A stretch of 64,000 bases of DNA from DASSFG01 sp035547915. GTDB taxonomy: Bacteria > Planctomycetota > Planctomycetia > Pirellulales > JAICIG01. Below, piece after piece: positions 17,044-26,689 of this stretch. The DNA lies in assembly GCA_035547915.1 (NCBI GenBank), contig DASZTS010000015.1, positions 1 to 64,000 of the forward strand. The letters are read 5' to 3'. Positions within the stretch are counted from its first letter, which is position 1, and the number at the start of each line of letters is the position of its first letter. The position numbers and the translations under genes are program-made. Below the pieces are notes generated by a model. The model had not been told where the DNA came from. It was given only the letters and a program-made list of their open reading frames with translations, and searched no databases.

Positions 17044-17745
17044 TCAATCCACAATCTCGGCGCGCTCGATGTAATCGAGTTTGGGAAAAGACTTCTTCAG
17101 ATAGGCGTTCCCCTCGTCCTGAATCCTGCCCTGATGGGGACCAAAGCCGTTCGGAGCGCCTTCACCGTAGCCGTTGTACAAGGAGTGAACGACGTCCATG
17201 CCTTCGGTCACGCGGCCGAACGGGGCGAACCGCATTTGGTCGAGCCGGCCATTGTCGCCGAAGTTGATGAAGACCTGCGTCGAGCGAGTATCCACTTCCG
17301 ACCCCTGAGCGAATGTGACATAGCCAGGCTTATTCGATTTCTTGACCGGGTCGTCCTTGATATTCGATTTGCTCCACTTCTTGTTCGCGGCCGGGTCTCC
17401 GTTGATCCCGAATTGGACCATGAATCCGTCGATGTTGCGGAAGAAGGCGGCGTCGTCGAAATAACCGATCTTGACCAGATTGTAGAAGCGATCGGCCCCT
17501 CTTGGCGCCCACTCGCGCGTCACTTCGATCACGAAGTCGCCCTTGGTCGTCGTGAATCGTGCCTTGAATTTATCGGGCGCTCGTTCGGTGGCGAGCGACG
17601 GATCGAGGAGCGCCTTACGACGTGCGGCCGCGTCGGAACCGGCGGCCGGCTCTTCGCGCTTCTTCTCCCCGCCTCCCGCGCAACTGGTCGCCATCAGCAT
17701 GACGGCAACGAGCAATATCGACAGGGCGGGATCGTTGTAAAGCAT
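17044..17745 (-). CDS. cyclophilin-type peptidyl-prolyl isomerase, putative lipoprotein
   Basis: A 233-residue protein with a hydrophobic leader ending in VMLMATSCAGGG; the Cys could be lipidated although the lipobox is degenerate. The cyclophilin domain (about residues 50-225) shows TTKGDFVIEVTREWAPRGADRFYNLVKIGYFDD, quoted here in part as GDFVIEVTREWAP, then FFRNIDGFMVQFG and the long loop typical of bacterial periplasmic cyclophilins. The ATG at 17745 has GGAG 7 bases upstream and is preferred to a TTG at 17772. The role is prolyl isomerisation in exported proteins. It stands alone between a convergent-free gap and the DUF3309 gene. Confidence 0.88.
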   Translation of the reverse strand: MLYNDPALSILLVAVMLMATSCAGGGEKKREEPAAGSDAAARRKALLDPSLATERAPDKFKARFTTTKGDFVIEVTREWAPRGADRFYNLVKIGYFDDAAFFRNIDGFMVQFGINGDPAANKKWSKSNIKDDPVKKSNKPGYVTFAQGSEVDTRSTQVFINFGDNGRLDQMRFAPFGRVTEGMDVVHSLYNGYGEGAPNGFGPHQGRIQDEGNAYLKKSFPKLDYIERAEIVD

Positions 17746-18008
17746 GGCTCGGCTCCGGACATCGGTGAACAAAGGTTCCTGCGGTGGATCAAGGATACTC
17801 GGTGTATGCGATTACGCCTGTCTCGTCAACGACGAAAGCCTCTCGTAGGCGCCAGACGCGGAGTGACGGCTATCGGCAAACGGCTGCCGGTACGGGAAGG
17901 TCGGGACTGTTTCATCGTGAAATAGGCGTGATGTGCCTTCGGGCACGTTTGTTGCTAATCGTCAAAACGGCGTTCGACAAACGAACCTTCTATCGGGAGA
18001 TACATCGT

Positions 18009-18194
18009 ATGTGGACCTTACTACTGATTATTTTGGTGATTATGGCACTGGGCTCGGCCCCGGCCTGGCCCTATTCACGCGGCTGGGGTTACGCTCCGAG
18101 TGGAACACTCGGCACGCTGTTGGTCATCTTGGTCGTCCTGATGCTGATGGGAACGGTTCCGTTCGGTTTCGGTCCTGGTCCGACGGTACCGTAA
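18009..18194 (+). CDS. DUF3309 family small membrane peptide
   Basis: A 61-residue peptide with two hydrophobic helices separated by the conserved WPYSRGWGYAPSG motif that defines DUF3309. The ATG at 18009 follows a GGGAGA site by about 9 bases, and in-frame residues upstream are not membrane-like. Function is unknown; homologues in proteobacteria and planctomycetes are similarly tiny and often near stress genes. A hairpin with a UUCG loop (17933-17946) lies in its leader and an 11-bp stem-loop follows it. Confidence 0.8.
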   Translation: MWTLLLIILVIMALGSAPAWPYSRGWGYAPSGTLGTLLVILVVLMLMGTVPFGFGPGPTVP

Positions 18195-18216
18195 TGGCGC
18201 GTCGCACAGAGCCTCC

Positions 18217-18250
18217 GTGTCGCAACGGGCTGATCGAGTCGTTGCGACAC
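18217..18250. terminator. perfect 11-bp stem-loop after the DUF3309 gene
   Basis: GTGTCGCAACG at 18217-18227 pairs perfectly with CGTTGCGACAC at 18240-18250, with a 12-base loop, 23 bases after the DUF3309 stop. It probably ends or stabilises that transcript, though there is no U tract. The rest of the 18195-18548 gap holds the nested repeat at 18354-18458 and a leader of about 90 bases before the next gene. Confidence 0.45.
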
Positions 18251-18353
18251 GGCCATCTGCGATCGAGCGGCGGCAATGGCTCGCTTGGCATCTCCTCGCG
18301 CAGAGCGCAGCGGCCGTGAGCATTCCGCATCGAGGGCGTGCCACACCACCTTT

Positions 18354-18458
18354 TTAGAGCAACCGACAAAACCGGATCGAGCTCCACAAAAATCGGCGTT
18401 TCACGGCCGATTTTTCGCCCACGGCGCTCCGGCTTCCCGGTTCTGTCAGCCGCTCTTA
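18354..18458. repeat. nested palindromic repeat, copy 1
   Basis: A 105-base element. The outer arms (18354-18375 and 18437-18458) are inverted repeats matching at about 17 of 22 positions (core AGAGC..CCGACA.AACCGG). Inside is a perfect 10-bp hairpin, AAAAATCGGC / GCCGATTTTT (18388-18397 and 18406-18415), with loop GTTTCACG. A second, partial copy lies at 41601-41660 with nearly the same inner loop and outer arm. The structure is like a MITE or a REP-type element; no target duplication is evident. Confidence 0.6.
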
Positions 18459-18548
18459 GGTTTCATATTCGTAGCGGTTCGTAAGGGCCGGCGAGAAGCG
18501 GTCTGGTAATGGTAGGTTATCGCTGCTATAGATTCGCCCGAAGGATCA

Positions 18549-20291
18549 ATGGCAGGGAGCAGACATCCGATGGCGAGTTCGCTGACCGCCGACTCGATCG
18601 AGGTCGGTCGAGAAGGTGCGAACGGCCTCGCCGCAAAGCCCGGCCCACAGGGCATGTTGGCCAAGGTTCGCGCCGTGCGGCAGCTAATTCCTGGATGGCT
18701 GTGTGTCTATCTGTGCGCCGTCTACATCGTGCTGGGATTGCTCGTCTGGTGGATGCCCGCCGACGATTACGACAGCATGGTTTACTACCTGGCGCGCATC
18801 CGGCTCGAGCGGATCGGTCCGCTGCGCGAAACGGCCACGCTGGAAGTCGAGTATCTGTTTCCAAAATTCTTCGATTACCTGCACACGCCACTGCTCGACT
18901 GGGGGTGGTTTACTACCTTACCGAATTTCGCCTTGTTTAGCGCCACGGTCGTGGCCATCGTGTGGTGGCTCCCGTCGCGAATGGCCGTGCGCATTGTTTT
19001 GGGCTTGGCCGCCTGTTCCCCCGTATTGCTCAACATTACGTCGGCAAAAAATGATGTGACGGTGGCGTTGCTGGCCTTTCTCGGCTGGCTATGGATTTTT
19101 TACGCCAACCCGAAGGCGGCCTGGTATCCGGCGGGCGGACTGCTACTTGCCGCTATGATCGTCGGCACGAAATGGCACGGACTCCTCCTGGCACCGCTGC
19201 TGCTTGTGCTGCTTGGGATCGAAGTGGTCAAGGCCAGGAATTTTCGCCCGGCAACCTGGGCGTTGGTCCTCGGCTCGCTGCCCTTGGCCTGGTTCGTTTC
19301 GTCGGCGGACGTCTATCTGCAAAATCGCCTGATCGACGGAGCCTTCTGCCCGGTGCCGCAGTGCATGCACCAAGAGATCGATGTGCGGCGAAATATCGTG
19401 GCCTTCGCGTCAAACAGTTTGTTGGAGACGCTCGAAGTGCCATTCTATGTGGCCGACACACGGTTGCACGGAAAACTCTGGCAATGGCTGATGCGAGTCA
19501 CTCTGGGGTCGAAGTGCTGGACCTACGCGATCATGCCGACGACGCACATCTGCGTGTATGGCGTTACCATTCTCATTGTCATCGCCAGTGCCGGAATAGC
19601 TGCGTGCGCGCCGCGCACGCCTTGGCCCGTGCGCGCCGCGGCGTTGCTGTCGATCGTCTATTGCGCGGCGATGCTCAGCCGGTTCTACTACTGCGACTTG
19701 GTCAATCGCTATTTCCTGACAACTTACATCGTGGGTCTTGTACCGTGCTCCTATTTGGCGCAGTTCGTTCCGCGTACCCGCGCCTTGCGCTGGGCTTTCT
19801 ATGCGTATCTCGTCTTCGTTTCGCTGCAGTCGGTGCTGCTCAATCAGGAGAAGCGCTTGCTCCCGTTCACCAGATACGTCGCCTTTGAAGACCGGTTTGA
19901 GCGGTTGGCGCCGCTGTACCACAATCTGTTCGATCGTGAAGCGCTGCAGTTCCACCTCTGGGAAGGTCACCTCTTTCCCTATCGGGTGTTGCGGCAGTTT
20001 GTGCGGGAAGAAGAACGGTTGCTGATCGTGAATTGCCATACCAACGGCGTCGACGGCCCATTCCTGTACCCTTTTCTCGAGGGCCGGACAGGCAAAAACA
20101 CGCGGATCGTCAACCTGCGATTCGGCCAAACCGTGCCGCGCGATGCGGCCCAGCAATTCGACTACATGTTGGTTTTCAAAGGCCGCCGCGGCGACGCGGA
20201 TTTTGTCCCGCTGTACGAAGATCCCGAAGTGTCGATCTACCAGAGCATCCGGTTGACAGCGCTGGGGGGCGGAGTTGCTTCCGGCGGCTAG
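18549..20291 (+). CDS. polytopic membrane protein, possible GT-C glycosyltransferase
   Basis: A 580-residue protein with about 10-11 membrane helices beginning near residue 47. The first extracytoplasmic loop reads WMPADDYDSMVYYLARI, with acidic residues placed as in GT-C (PMT/ArnT/oligosaccharyltransferase) enzymes that use lipid-linked sugars. The C-terminal about 150 residues are soluble, with no motif I recognise. The ATG at 18549 follows GAAGG. A stem with U tract follows the stop. The glycosyltransferase assignment rests on topology and the acidic loop only; an O-antigen ligase-like protein is the alternative. Confidence 0.55.
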   Translation: MAGSRHPMASSLTADSIEVGREGANGLAAKPGPQGMLAKVRAVRQLIPGWLCVYLCAVYIVLGLLVWWMPADDYDSMVYYLARIRLERIGPLRETATLEVEYLFPKFFDYLHTPLLDWGWFTTLPNFALFSATVVAIVWWLPSRMAVRIVLGLAACSPVLLNITSAKNDVTVALLAFLGWLWIFYANPKAAWYPAGGLLLAAMIVGTKWHGLLLAPLLLVLLGIEVVKARNFRPATWALVLGSLPLAWFVSSADVYLQNRLIDGAFCPVPQCMHQEIDVRRNIVAFASNSLLETLEVPFYVADTRLHGKLWQWLMRVTLGSKCWTYAIMPTTHICVYGVTILIVIASAGIAACAPRTPWPVRAAALLSIVYCAAMLSRFYYCDLVNRYFLTTYIVGLVPCSYLAQFVPRTRALRWAFYAYLVFVSLQSVLLNQEKRLLPFTRYVAFEDRFERLAPLYHNLFDREALQFHLWEGHLFPYRVLRQFVREEERLLIVNCHTNGVDGPFLYPFLEGRTGKNTRIVNLRFGQTVPRDAAQQFDYMLVFKGRRGDADFVPLYEDPEVSIYQSIRLTALGGGVASGG

Positions 20292-20301
20292 TCGGGTCGT
20301 T

Positions 20302-20344
20302 AGGAATTGAGTGCCCGTCAATCCCGCCGCAATTCCTTTTTTTT
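20302..20344 (+). terminator. intrinsic terminator after the GT-C-like gene
   Basis: AGGAATTG at 20302-20309 pairs with CAATTCCT at 20330-20337, followed at once by a run of T to 20344. It lies 11 bases after the stop at 20291, so dapF must have its own promoter in the 200 bases beyond. Confidence 0.75.
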
Positions 20345-20546
20345 GAGTCCTTGGCCGAACGTATCGACCGCCGGACTCGCCCCCCGCGCGATGCGTCACA
20401 CCTTCGCCCGCCAAGTGCGGCGTGCCAGACGGCTGCGTCACCGAGGCCGCCTTTTAACGCCTGCTGGATTTGCCCCGATTCGCGAAACGCTCTAAAATCG
20501 GCTCTTCAACCAAGACAAACCGTCAGGGAGCGTAAGAACTACTGGC

Positions 20547-21413
20547 ATGCGTTTCACCAAGATGCAAGGGGCAGGCAACGACTACGTTTACGTCAATTGC
20601 TTCGCCGAGCCGTTCCCTGCCAATCCGGCCGCGCTGGCCCAAAAGATCGCCGACCGGCACTTCGGCGTAGGAGGAGACGGTCTGATCCTGATTTGCCCGT
20701 CGGATACGGCTGATGCGCGGATGCGCATGTTCAACGCAGATGGCTCCGAGTCGGAGATGTGCGGCAACGGGGTTCGTTGCGTGGCCAAGTATGTCTACGA
20801 TCACGGCTTATCGAACAAAGAGACGCTCAGGATCGAGACGGGCCGCGGCGTGCTGACGCTGGAGGTACACGTCATCGACGGGCTGGTGGAACGCGTGCGC
20901 GTCGACATGGGCCAGCCTATCCTCAACGCGGCCGATATCCCGACGACGCTCCCCGGCAACCCGGTCGTGCGCAAAAGGCTGCCGGTGGCGGGGCACGACC
21001 TCGATGTGACGTGCGTTTCGATGGGCAACCCGCATTGTGTGACGTATGTCGATCGGTTGTCGGACGAATGGGTCCTCGGGATCGGCCCCAAGATCGAGAC
21101 CGATCCGCATTTTCCACGGCGCGTCAACGCCGAGTTCGTAGAGGTCATCTCACCGCGCGAAGTACGGATGCGGGTATGGGAGCGCGGTTCGGGCGAGACG
21201 TTGGCCTGCGGCACCGGCGCCAGCGCCGTGTGTGTGGCGGGCGTGCTCGCGGGAATGACGGAGCGATCGATTCTGGCCCATTTGCCCGGTGGAGACCTGG
21301 AGCTCGAGTGGGCCGCCAACGATCACGTCTATATGACGGGCCCGGCGGTAGAAGTGTTTTCGGGCGAATGGATGCCCGCCCGCGATGAGGCCCCGCTGGC
21401 CGGCACGGCTTAG
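20547..21413 (+). CDS. dapF: diaminopimelate epimerase
   Basis: DapF converts LL- to meso-diaminopimelate for lysine and peptidoglycan. Its 288 residues show the two catalytic cysteines, C72 in MCGNGVRC and C221 in ACGTGA, and the opening FTKMQGAGNDYVYV plus GGDGLIL, GNPHCV and RGSGET. Length is normal for the family. The acyltransferase gene follows after 29 bases. The presence of dapF fits the peptidoglycan found in planctomycetes. Confidence 0.96.
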   Translation: MRFTKMQGAGNDYVYVNCFAEPFPANPAALAQKIADRHFGVGGDGLILICPSDTADARMRMFNADGSESEMCGNGVRCVAKYVYDHGLSNKETLRIETGRGVLTLEVHVIDGLVERVRVDMGQPILNAADIPTTLPGNPVVRKRLPVAGHDLDVTCVSMGNPHCVTYVDRLSDEWVLGIGPKIETDPHFPRRVNAEFVEVISPREVRMRVWERGSGETLACGTGASAVCVAGVLAGMTERSILAHLPGGDLELEWAANDHVYMTGPAVEVFSGEWMPARDEAPLAGTA

Positions 21414-21442
21414 ATTCCACACGACTTGGGCATGGATGCCAG

Positions 21443-22222
21443 ATGAAGATTCGTAATCCGTTCGCCGTCAAGGTCGCCGGCTTGCTGGCAACGTCGGCCA
21501 TCCGCGGCTGGATGTCGACCCTCGATTACCGCGTCGCCTTCTACGATCCGACGGTCGACCCGGTGCATCCCGATTGGTCGGGCCACAAGATCTATCTCTT
21601 CTGGCACGAGTACATCCTGATACCGCTGGTCGTGCGGGGCCATTGCAACCTGGCCATGCTGCTGAGCCGGCATGGCGACGCCGAGATTTTGAGCCGCGTG
21701 GCCTACCATTTCGGATTCGCTTGCGTGCGCGGCTCGACGCGCCGCGGCGGCGCGGCGGCTCTGCGCGAATTGTCGGCCAAGGCCCAGCACATGAACCTGA
21801 CCATCACGCCCGATGGGCCGATGGGGCCGCGGCGGGTGCTGGCGCAGGGCCCGATCTACCTGGCCTCGAAGTTGCAACTGCCGATCGTGCTGCTGGGACT
21901 CGGTTACGATCGGCCGTGGCGTGTGGGAAGCTGGGACCGCTTTGCCATCCCGCGGCCGTTTTCGCGCGCGCGGGGTGTCATCAGCCCCGAGATCCACCTG
22001 CCGCCCGATCTCGATCGCGCGGGGCTGGAGCATTACCGGGTCGAGGTCGAGCGCTTGTTGAATCGACTGACACTCGAAGCCGAAGCGTGGGCCGAGGCGG
22101 GAACGCGTAAGATTGATGAGCGCCCCGCGCACCGTGAACACCCGCGGCCTCGACCGCCCGCGGTGCGCCGTTCCCACGCGCCCGATCCGTCGGCGCCTTT
22201 ACGAATCCACGAGGCGGCCTAG
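21443..22222 (+). CDS. DUF374 lysophospholipid-acyltransferase-like protein
   Basis: A 259-residue protein of the DUF374 branch of the LPLAT superfamily. It shows YLFWHEYILIPL (acyltransferase H motif), SRHGDAEILSRVAYHFGF, the RGSTRRGG substrate motif and TPDGPMGPRRVL. These enzymes acylate lipid A-like or other lipids at the inner membrane. The N-terminal hydrophobic segment (residues 8-20) would anchor it. The C-terminal about 40 residues are basic and Pro-rich and look poorly conserved. It probably shares a transcript with dapF. Confidence 0.85.
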   Translation: MKIRNPFAVKVAGLLATSAIRGWMSTLDYRVAFYDPTVDPVHPDWSGHKIYLFWHEYILIPLVVRGHCNLAMLLSRHGDAEILSRVAYHFGFACVRGSTRRGGAAALRELSAKAQHMNLTITPDGPMGPRRVLAQGPIYLASKLQLPIVLLGLGYDRPWRVGSWDRFAIPRPFSRARGVISPEIHLPPDLDRAGLEHYRVEVERLLNRLTLEAEAWAEAGTRKIDERPAHREHPRPRPPAVRRSHAPDPSAPLRIHEAA

Positions 22223-22565
22223 CGAATAGGCCGATTCGGCCGCGGAGTCGTTTTGGGAGTCCTTTAAATGCGCTCCGGGCGCTTCAACCGGCAAGCCCGG
22301 CCGGCGCTTCACGCAGCGCGCCGCGGAGGATCGAATAACAACCGTAGCCCACGGAGGCGGCAGGGCAAGCGTAACATCTATAGGGTTTTTTCCGCTATGC
22401 AATGGTGAGAAATGACCCGCCGGGCATGCCCTTTGTATCGACTTGCCCCGTCACGCGGGTTACACTGCTTCCGTCCGTCGTGACGCCACAAAACATGGAA
22501 GTCGCTCCGGGCGGCCCCGCGTAACACACCCCCCGTGGATCGGCCTGCCCAACGAGCCAATCTCA
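22223..22565. other. noncoding gap before the MMPL gene
   Basis: 343 bases without a convincing gene. A 13-base palindrome (GGCCGA-T-TCGGCC at about 22230) and GC-rich inverted segments are present; the latter half must hold the promoter and leader of the MMPL gene. A frame open from 22443 into that gene lacks a membrane or signal segment, so it is not taken as coding. No RNA gene was recognised. Confidence 0.5.
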
Positions 22566-25091
22566 ATGAAACGATCGTTTTACGACCGCAACGCTCAGAC
22601 GATTCTGCTGGTGTCGGCGTTCTTGGTGATTCCCACGTTCGCCGGGGCCTTCCGCGCGTTGAAGAGCAATAAGAACGACGTGGCCCAGTGGCTTCCCGCC
22701 CAATATGAAGAGACGACGACGTTCAAATGGTTCCGCCGGCATTTTGCGGGCGAACAGTTCATCCTCGTAAGCTGGGACGGTTGCACGCTCGATCGCCGCG
22801 ATGAATTGAGGCTGATGGTCGCCAAACTCGACCCGCAGCACCATCCCACGAAGCTCGATTCCGTGGCCGAAGGCGAGGCGGCGGAAGTCGCCGGCGATAA
22901 TCCAGCCTATTTCAAAGAGGCTATCACCGGTAAGGACCTGTTGGACCGGTTGACCTCCGACCCCGTCAATCTCTCCGATCAAGAGGCCCTCTCCCGGCTC
23001 AAGGGCACGCTCATTGGGCCAGACGGTAAGACCACGTGCATTGTGCTCACCCTGACCGAACAGGGCAAAGAGCACATGCGCGATTGTGTTACGCTCGTGC
23101 GCCGGATCGCACGGGAAGAATGCAATATACCGCCCGAGAATCTGCACATGGGTGGGCCACCGGTCGACAACGTGGCCATAGACGAAGCGGGAGAACAGAG
23201 CCTGTACCGCTTGGCTGGCTTCGCCGCGATGATCGGCCTGGTGATCAGTTGGTGGTGCCTGCGCAATATCAAATTGATCGCCATCGTCTTCTTCGCCGGC
23301 ATCTACGGCGCGGCGGCCAGTCTGGCCATCGTTTGGTACTCGCCGTTGCTCCTCGGCCATGAAACGGGCTGGATCAAGGTCAACGCCATCCTGTTGACCA
23401 TGCCGTCGCTGGTCTACGTGGCGACCATCTCGGGGGCCATCCATCTCTCGAATTACTACCGCGACTTGCTGGAAGAGGGCATTGATGCGGCGATCGCGCC
23501 GGAAAAAGCCATCCTCCATGCGTGGTTGCCGCTCACGCTGGCCACTGCCACGACGTCGGTCGGGTTGTGGACGCTCTGCTACAGCGAACTGGTGCCGATC
23601 CAGCTCTTTGGTCTCTATTCGGGCGTGGGCGTGGTGGTGAGCGCGCTGCTGCTGTTCTTCCACGTGCCGGCGGCGCTACAGGTCTGGCCGCTGCGCGAAT
23701 TCGCGCGGCAGGCGGCGGTCCATCATCATCATCACGAGGCCGAGGAAACAAGTTCGTTGGTGCGGGCGATGAATGCCGCCTGGAACGGTATCGGTCTGTT
23801 CATCATCCGTCACAACGGCCTGGTCAGCGCCGCGTGCCTTCTGCTGCTCGTGGCTTGCGGGTGGGGCATGACCTACACGACGACCTCCGTTCACCTGATG
23901 CGGCTCTTCCCCCCCGACGCGAGAATCCTCGCGGACTACACCTGGCTCGAAAAGCACCTGGGCGATCTGGTGCCGATGGAGGTCATCCTCAAGATCGATC
24001 CCAAGCAGTGCAAGCTCGACTTCCTCGAAAAGATGGAACTGGTCGAGCGCGTGCAGCAAAAGTTGGAGGAGACCGACGAGGTCGGCGGCGTACTGAGCGC
24101 CGTCACGTTCTCGCCGCACTTGCCGCGGCCCGACGAATATCGCAAGGTCAGAAGCAACGTGGTCGCGCGCATGGCCGGCTTGCGCAACCCTTACCAAACG
24201 GCGCGCCGCGTAACCGCCAAGAACCTCGAGAAACATCGCGACGAGTACATCAAGGGCGATTACCTGTCGGTTGAAGACGATGGAACGGAGTTGTGGCGAA
24301 TCAGTGCCCGTGTCGGTGCGCTGAGCGATGTCGATTACGGCAATATTTTGGCCGGCATTCGCGAGCATGTCGCGCCGGTGCTCGATGCGCAAGCCAAAGA
24401 GGGTACGACGGGTATCGAGCCCGTCTACACGGGCTTGGTACCCCTGGTTTACAAGGCCCAGCGCTCGCTGTTGCAAGGGCTGATCTGGGGCTTCGTCAGC
24501 GACTTCGTGCTGATCACGATCGTCATGATGATTGCCGTCCGCGATCTGTCGGCCGGGTTGATCCTGGCGCTGCCCAGTATCTTCCCCGCGGTGATGGTGT
24601 TCGGCGTGATGGGCTGGGCGGGCATCGTAGTGGACATCGGCACGGTGATGGCGCCGAGCGTCGCCTTGGGAGTGACGGTCGACGACGTGGTCCATTTCAT
24701 GATTCAATATCGCGGCGGCCTGAAAGCCGGGTTGAGCCGCGGCGAGTCGGTGATGCTGGCCTACAAGGGTTGCGCCCGAGCCATGTATCAGAGTTGGGGC
24801 GTCATCGGTCTGGGTATGTCGGTGTTCGCCTTCAGCCCCTTCACCCCGACGCAGCGATTCGGCTACATGATGGTGACGCTGCTCACCTCGGCGCTCATCG
24901 GCAACTTGCTGTTGTTGCCGTCGTTGCTCGCCGGCCCCTTGGGCTCGCTCTTCGGCCGCCGCTACACGCGAACGCAACGATCGCCGTCTATCAAGCCCGT
25001 GGAAAAGGAGCGGCCCGCGCCGGCGAGCGTGCGCATGCATTCGCCCGAACCGGTCCATACCGAACACTATCGCCGGGGCATCAAGGCCTAG
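22566..25091 (+). CDS. MMPL/RND family transporter
   Basis: An 841-residue membrane protein built as two repeats of one helix, a periplasmic domain and a five-helix bundle, as in MMPL/HpnN-type RND transporters that export lipids. The start ATG 22566 begins MKRSFYDRNAQTILLVSAFLVI, quoted as far as the first helix. The second repeat has GVTVDDVVHFMIQY with the paired Asp of RND proton relays and the first has WIKVNAILLTMPSLVYV. A natural run of five His sits in the cytoplasmic loop (about residues 388-392). Upstream lies dapF-acyltransferase, and a lipid or hopanoid export role would fit. Confidence 0.88.
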   Translation: MKRSFYDRNAQTILLVSAFLVIPTFAGAFRALKSNKNDVAQWLPAQYEETTTFKWFRRHFAGEQFILVSWDGCTLDRRDELRLMVAKLDPQHHPTKLDSVAEGEAAEVAGDNPAYFKEAITGKDLLDRLTSDPVNLSDQEALSRLKGTLIGPDGKTTCIVLTLTEQGKEHMRDCVTLVRRIAREECNIPPENLHMGGPPVDNVAIDEAGEQSLYRLAGFAAMIGLVISWWCLRNIKLIAIVFFAGIYGAAASLAIVWYSPLLLGHETGWIKVNAILLTMPSLVYVATISGAIHLSNYYRDLLEEGIDAAIAPEKAILHAWLPLTLATATTSVGLWTLCYSELVPIQLFGLYSGVGVVVSALLLFFHVPAALQVWPLREFARQAAVHHHHHEAEETSSLVRAMNAAWNGIGLFIIRHNGLVSAACLLLLVACGWGMTYTTTSVHLMRLFPPDARILADYTWLEKHLGDLVPMEVILKIDPKQCKLDFLEKMELVERVQQKLEETDEVGGVLSAVTFSPHLPRPDEYRKVRSNVVARMAGLRNPYQTARRVTAKNLEKHRDEYIKGDYLSVEDDGTELWRISARVGALSDVDYGNILAGIREHVAPVLDAQAKEGTTGIEPVYTGLVPLVYKAQRSLLQGLIWGFVSDFVLITIVMMIAVRDLSAGLILALPSIFPAVMVFGVMGWAGIVVDIGTVMAPSVALGVTVDDVVHFMIQYRGGLKAGLSRGESVMLAYKGCARAMYQSWGVIGLGMSVFAFSPFTPTQRFGYMMVTLLTSALIGNLLLLPSLLAGPLGSLFGRRYTRTQRSPSIKPVEKERPAPASVRMHSPEPVHTEHYRRGIKA

Positions 25092-25220
25092 CGGCGAAGC
25101 GTCAATCCGACGACGGGCGTCGCGGCGGGATAGGCTTTCGGGCGGCCGACGGATGGGCACGGCGCGGGTCAGCCGGCGTGGGCTCCGATTGATTCGGCGG
25201 CGTCTAACCAAAAGGCGCTT

Positions 25221-26450
25221 ATGCGGCTGCCAACCGATATTCGGGCCATGATTCTCCTCGGCGGCCTGCTCCTTGCGCCGCTGGCCGGTTCGCCACGAGG
25301 CGACGGTACGCCCGGCATGATCAAAATCGTGTCGAGTCTGCCGCGCACAGGAAGTGTCAAGGCGCAGACCGATTCGATGGTGGGCGGCATCCGGTTGGCA
25401 TTGGAGGAGGCGGGTTGGCGCGCCGGCGATTTTCGCATCGAGTACGCCGACTGGGACGATGCCACGGCCGCCGCGGGCCAATGGACGGCGGAAGCGGAGA
25501 TCGCCAACGCCGAGCGGGCGGTGCTCGATCCCGACGTGATGATCTACATGGGCACCTATAACTCCGGTGCGGCGAAGATCTCGATGCCCACGCTCAATCG
25601 GGCCGGCCTGCTCATGCTCAGCCCCGTCAACACCTGGCCCGGCTTGACCAAGCCCGATCGCGGCGATCCGGGGGAACCGGGAATTTACCGGCCGAGCGGC
25701 CGCATCACGTTCGCCCGCGTCGTGCCGACCGACGATTTGCAGGGGCCGCTCGGCGCCGAATGGGCCCGCGACCTGGGAACGCGGCGCGTATTCCTGATCG
25801 ATGACACCGAGGTCTATGGCCGCGGAATTGCCGTGCTCTTCGAACGCCGCGCGCGCGAAATCGGCCTGACCGTGCTCGGGCACGAAAGCATCGATTCCAA
25901 GGCGCAAGAGTTCAAATCGCTCATGACCTCCGTCAGGGCGGCTCGCCCCGATCTGGTCTACTTCGGCGGCACCACGCAATCGAAGGCGGGACAACTCGCC
26001 AAAGACATGGCCGCCGTGGGACTGACCTGCAAGTTGATGGTGCCCGACGCCTGCATGGAAGAAGCCTTTCTTCGTTCGGCCGGCGCCGAAAACCTCAACG
26101 ACCGTTGCTACGTGACGTTCGGCGGGCTGCCACCGCAACACCTCGGCGGCGCCGGCCGGCAATTCGTCGAAAACTATCGGGCCCGTTACGGCTCGATGCC
26201 CGAAGCCTACGCCGTCTACGGCTACGAAGCCGCCAAGGCGGCCCTCACCGCGATCGAGCGGGCCGGTAAGAAAGACCGCCGGGCGATCCTCGATGCTTGC
26301 CTGTCGCTGCGCAACTTCGATCGGGGCGCGCTGGGCCGCTGGTCTTTCGACGCAAACGGCGACAGCACGTTGCGTACGCTGTCGGGCAGTATGGTGCGCA
26401 ACGGCAAATTCGAATTCGTCCGGATTCTCGGAACCGCGCAGAGCGAGTGA
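25221..26450 (+). CDS. periplasmic ligand-binding protein, branched-chain amino acid ABC type
   Basis: A 409-residue Peripla_BP_6 protein. A signal segment (residues 10-28) is followed by the receptor-like fold: MIKIVSSLPRTGSVKAQTDS, GGIRLALEEAG, YMGTYNSGAAKISMPTLNRAG, DDTEVYGRGIAVLFERRA and DLVYFGGTTQSKAGQLAKDM. These match Leu/Ile/Val-binding proteins. No ABC permease or ATPase gene is adjacent, so it may serve a distant transporter or act as a sensor. The start has AAAGG 6 bases upstream. It lies 129 bases after the MMPL gene. Confidence 0.85.
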   Translation: MRLPTDIRAMILLGGLLLAPLAGSPRGDGTPGMIKIVSSLPRTGSVKAQTDSMVGGIRLALEEAGWRAGDFRIEYADWDDATAAAGQWTAEAEIANAERAVLDPDVMIYMGTYNSGAAKISMPTLNRAGLLMLSPVNTWPGLTKPDRGDPGEPGIYRPSGRITFARVVPTDDLQGPLGAEWARDLGTRRVFLIDDTEVYGRGIAVLFERRAREIGLTVLGHESIDSKAQEFKSLMTSVRAARPDLVYFGGTTQSKAGQLAKDMAAVGLTCKLMVPDACMEEAFLRSAGAENLNDRCYVTFGGLPPQHLGGAGRQFVENYRARYGSMPEAYAVYGYEAAKAALTAIERAGKKDRRAILDACLSLRNFDRGALGRWSFDANGDSTLRTLSGSMVRNGKFEFVRILGTAQSE

Positions 26451-26689
26451 CGAGGCCTCAAACCTACGGCTTGCTCACCGGAGTCCGACAGCCTGCCGAA
26501 CGGCGAATTTATCGGTTTGACCGCTACAGGACGACCGACGGAGCCGGAGGGACGGCAAGGTCGATGTGGATATCTCTTCGCTGCAAGTCATACTTGTAGA
26601 AGTAGGCCGGCAAACGACAAAGAATGCTGATTCAGAATTCGACGGTGGCCGCCTCTCCACCAAGCCCTTCAGCAGTGGTTTTCGGCGTC

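Noticed and set aside
23720..23740. Run of five His codons in the MMPL gene, possible tag or vector
   Set aside because: It lies in frame within a cytoplasmic loop and the surroundings are normal genomic sequence.
23676..26162. Long minus-strand ORF of 828 codons
   Set aside because: It runs antisense to the MMPL and binding-protein genes, whose translations are clear families; the antisense product is rich in His, Arg and Gln with no domain, a usual shadow in GC-rich DNA.
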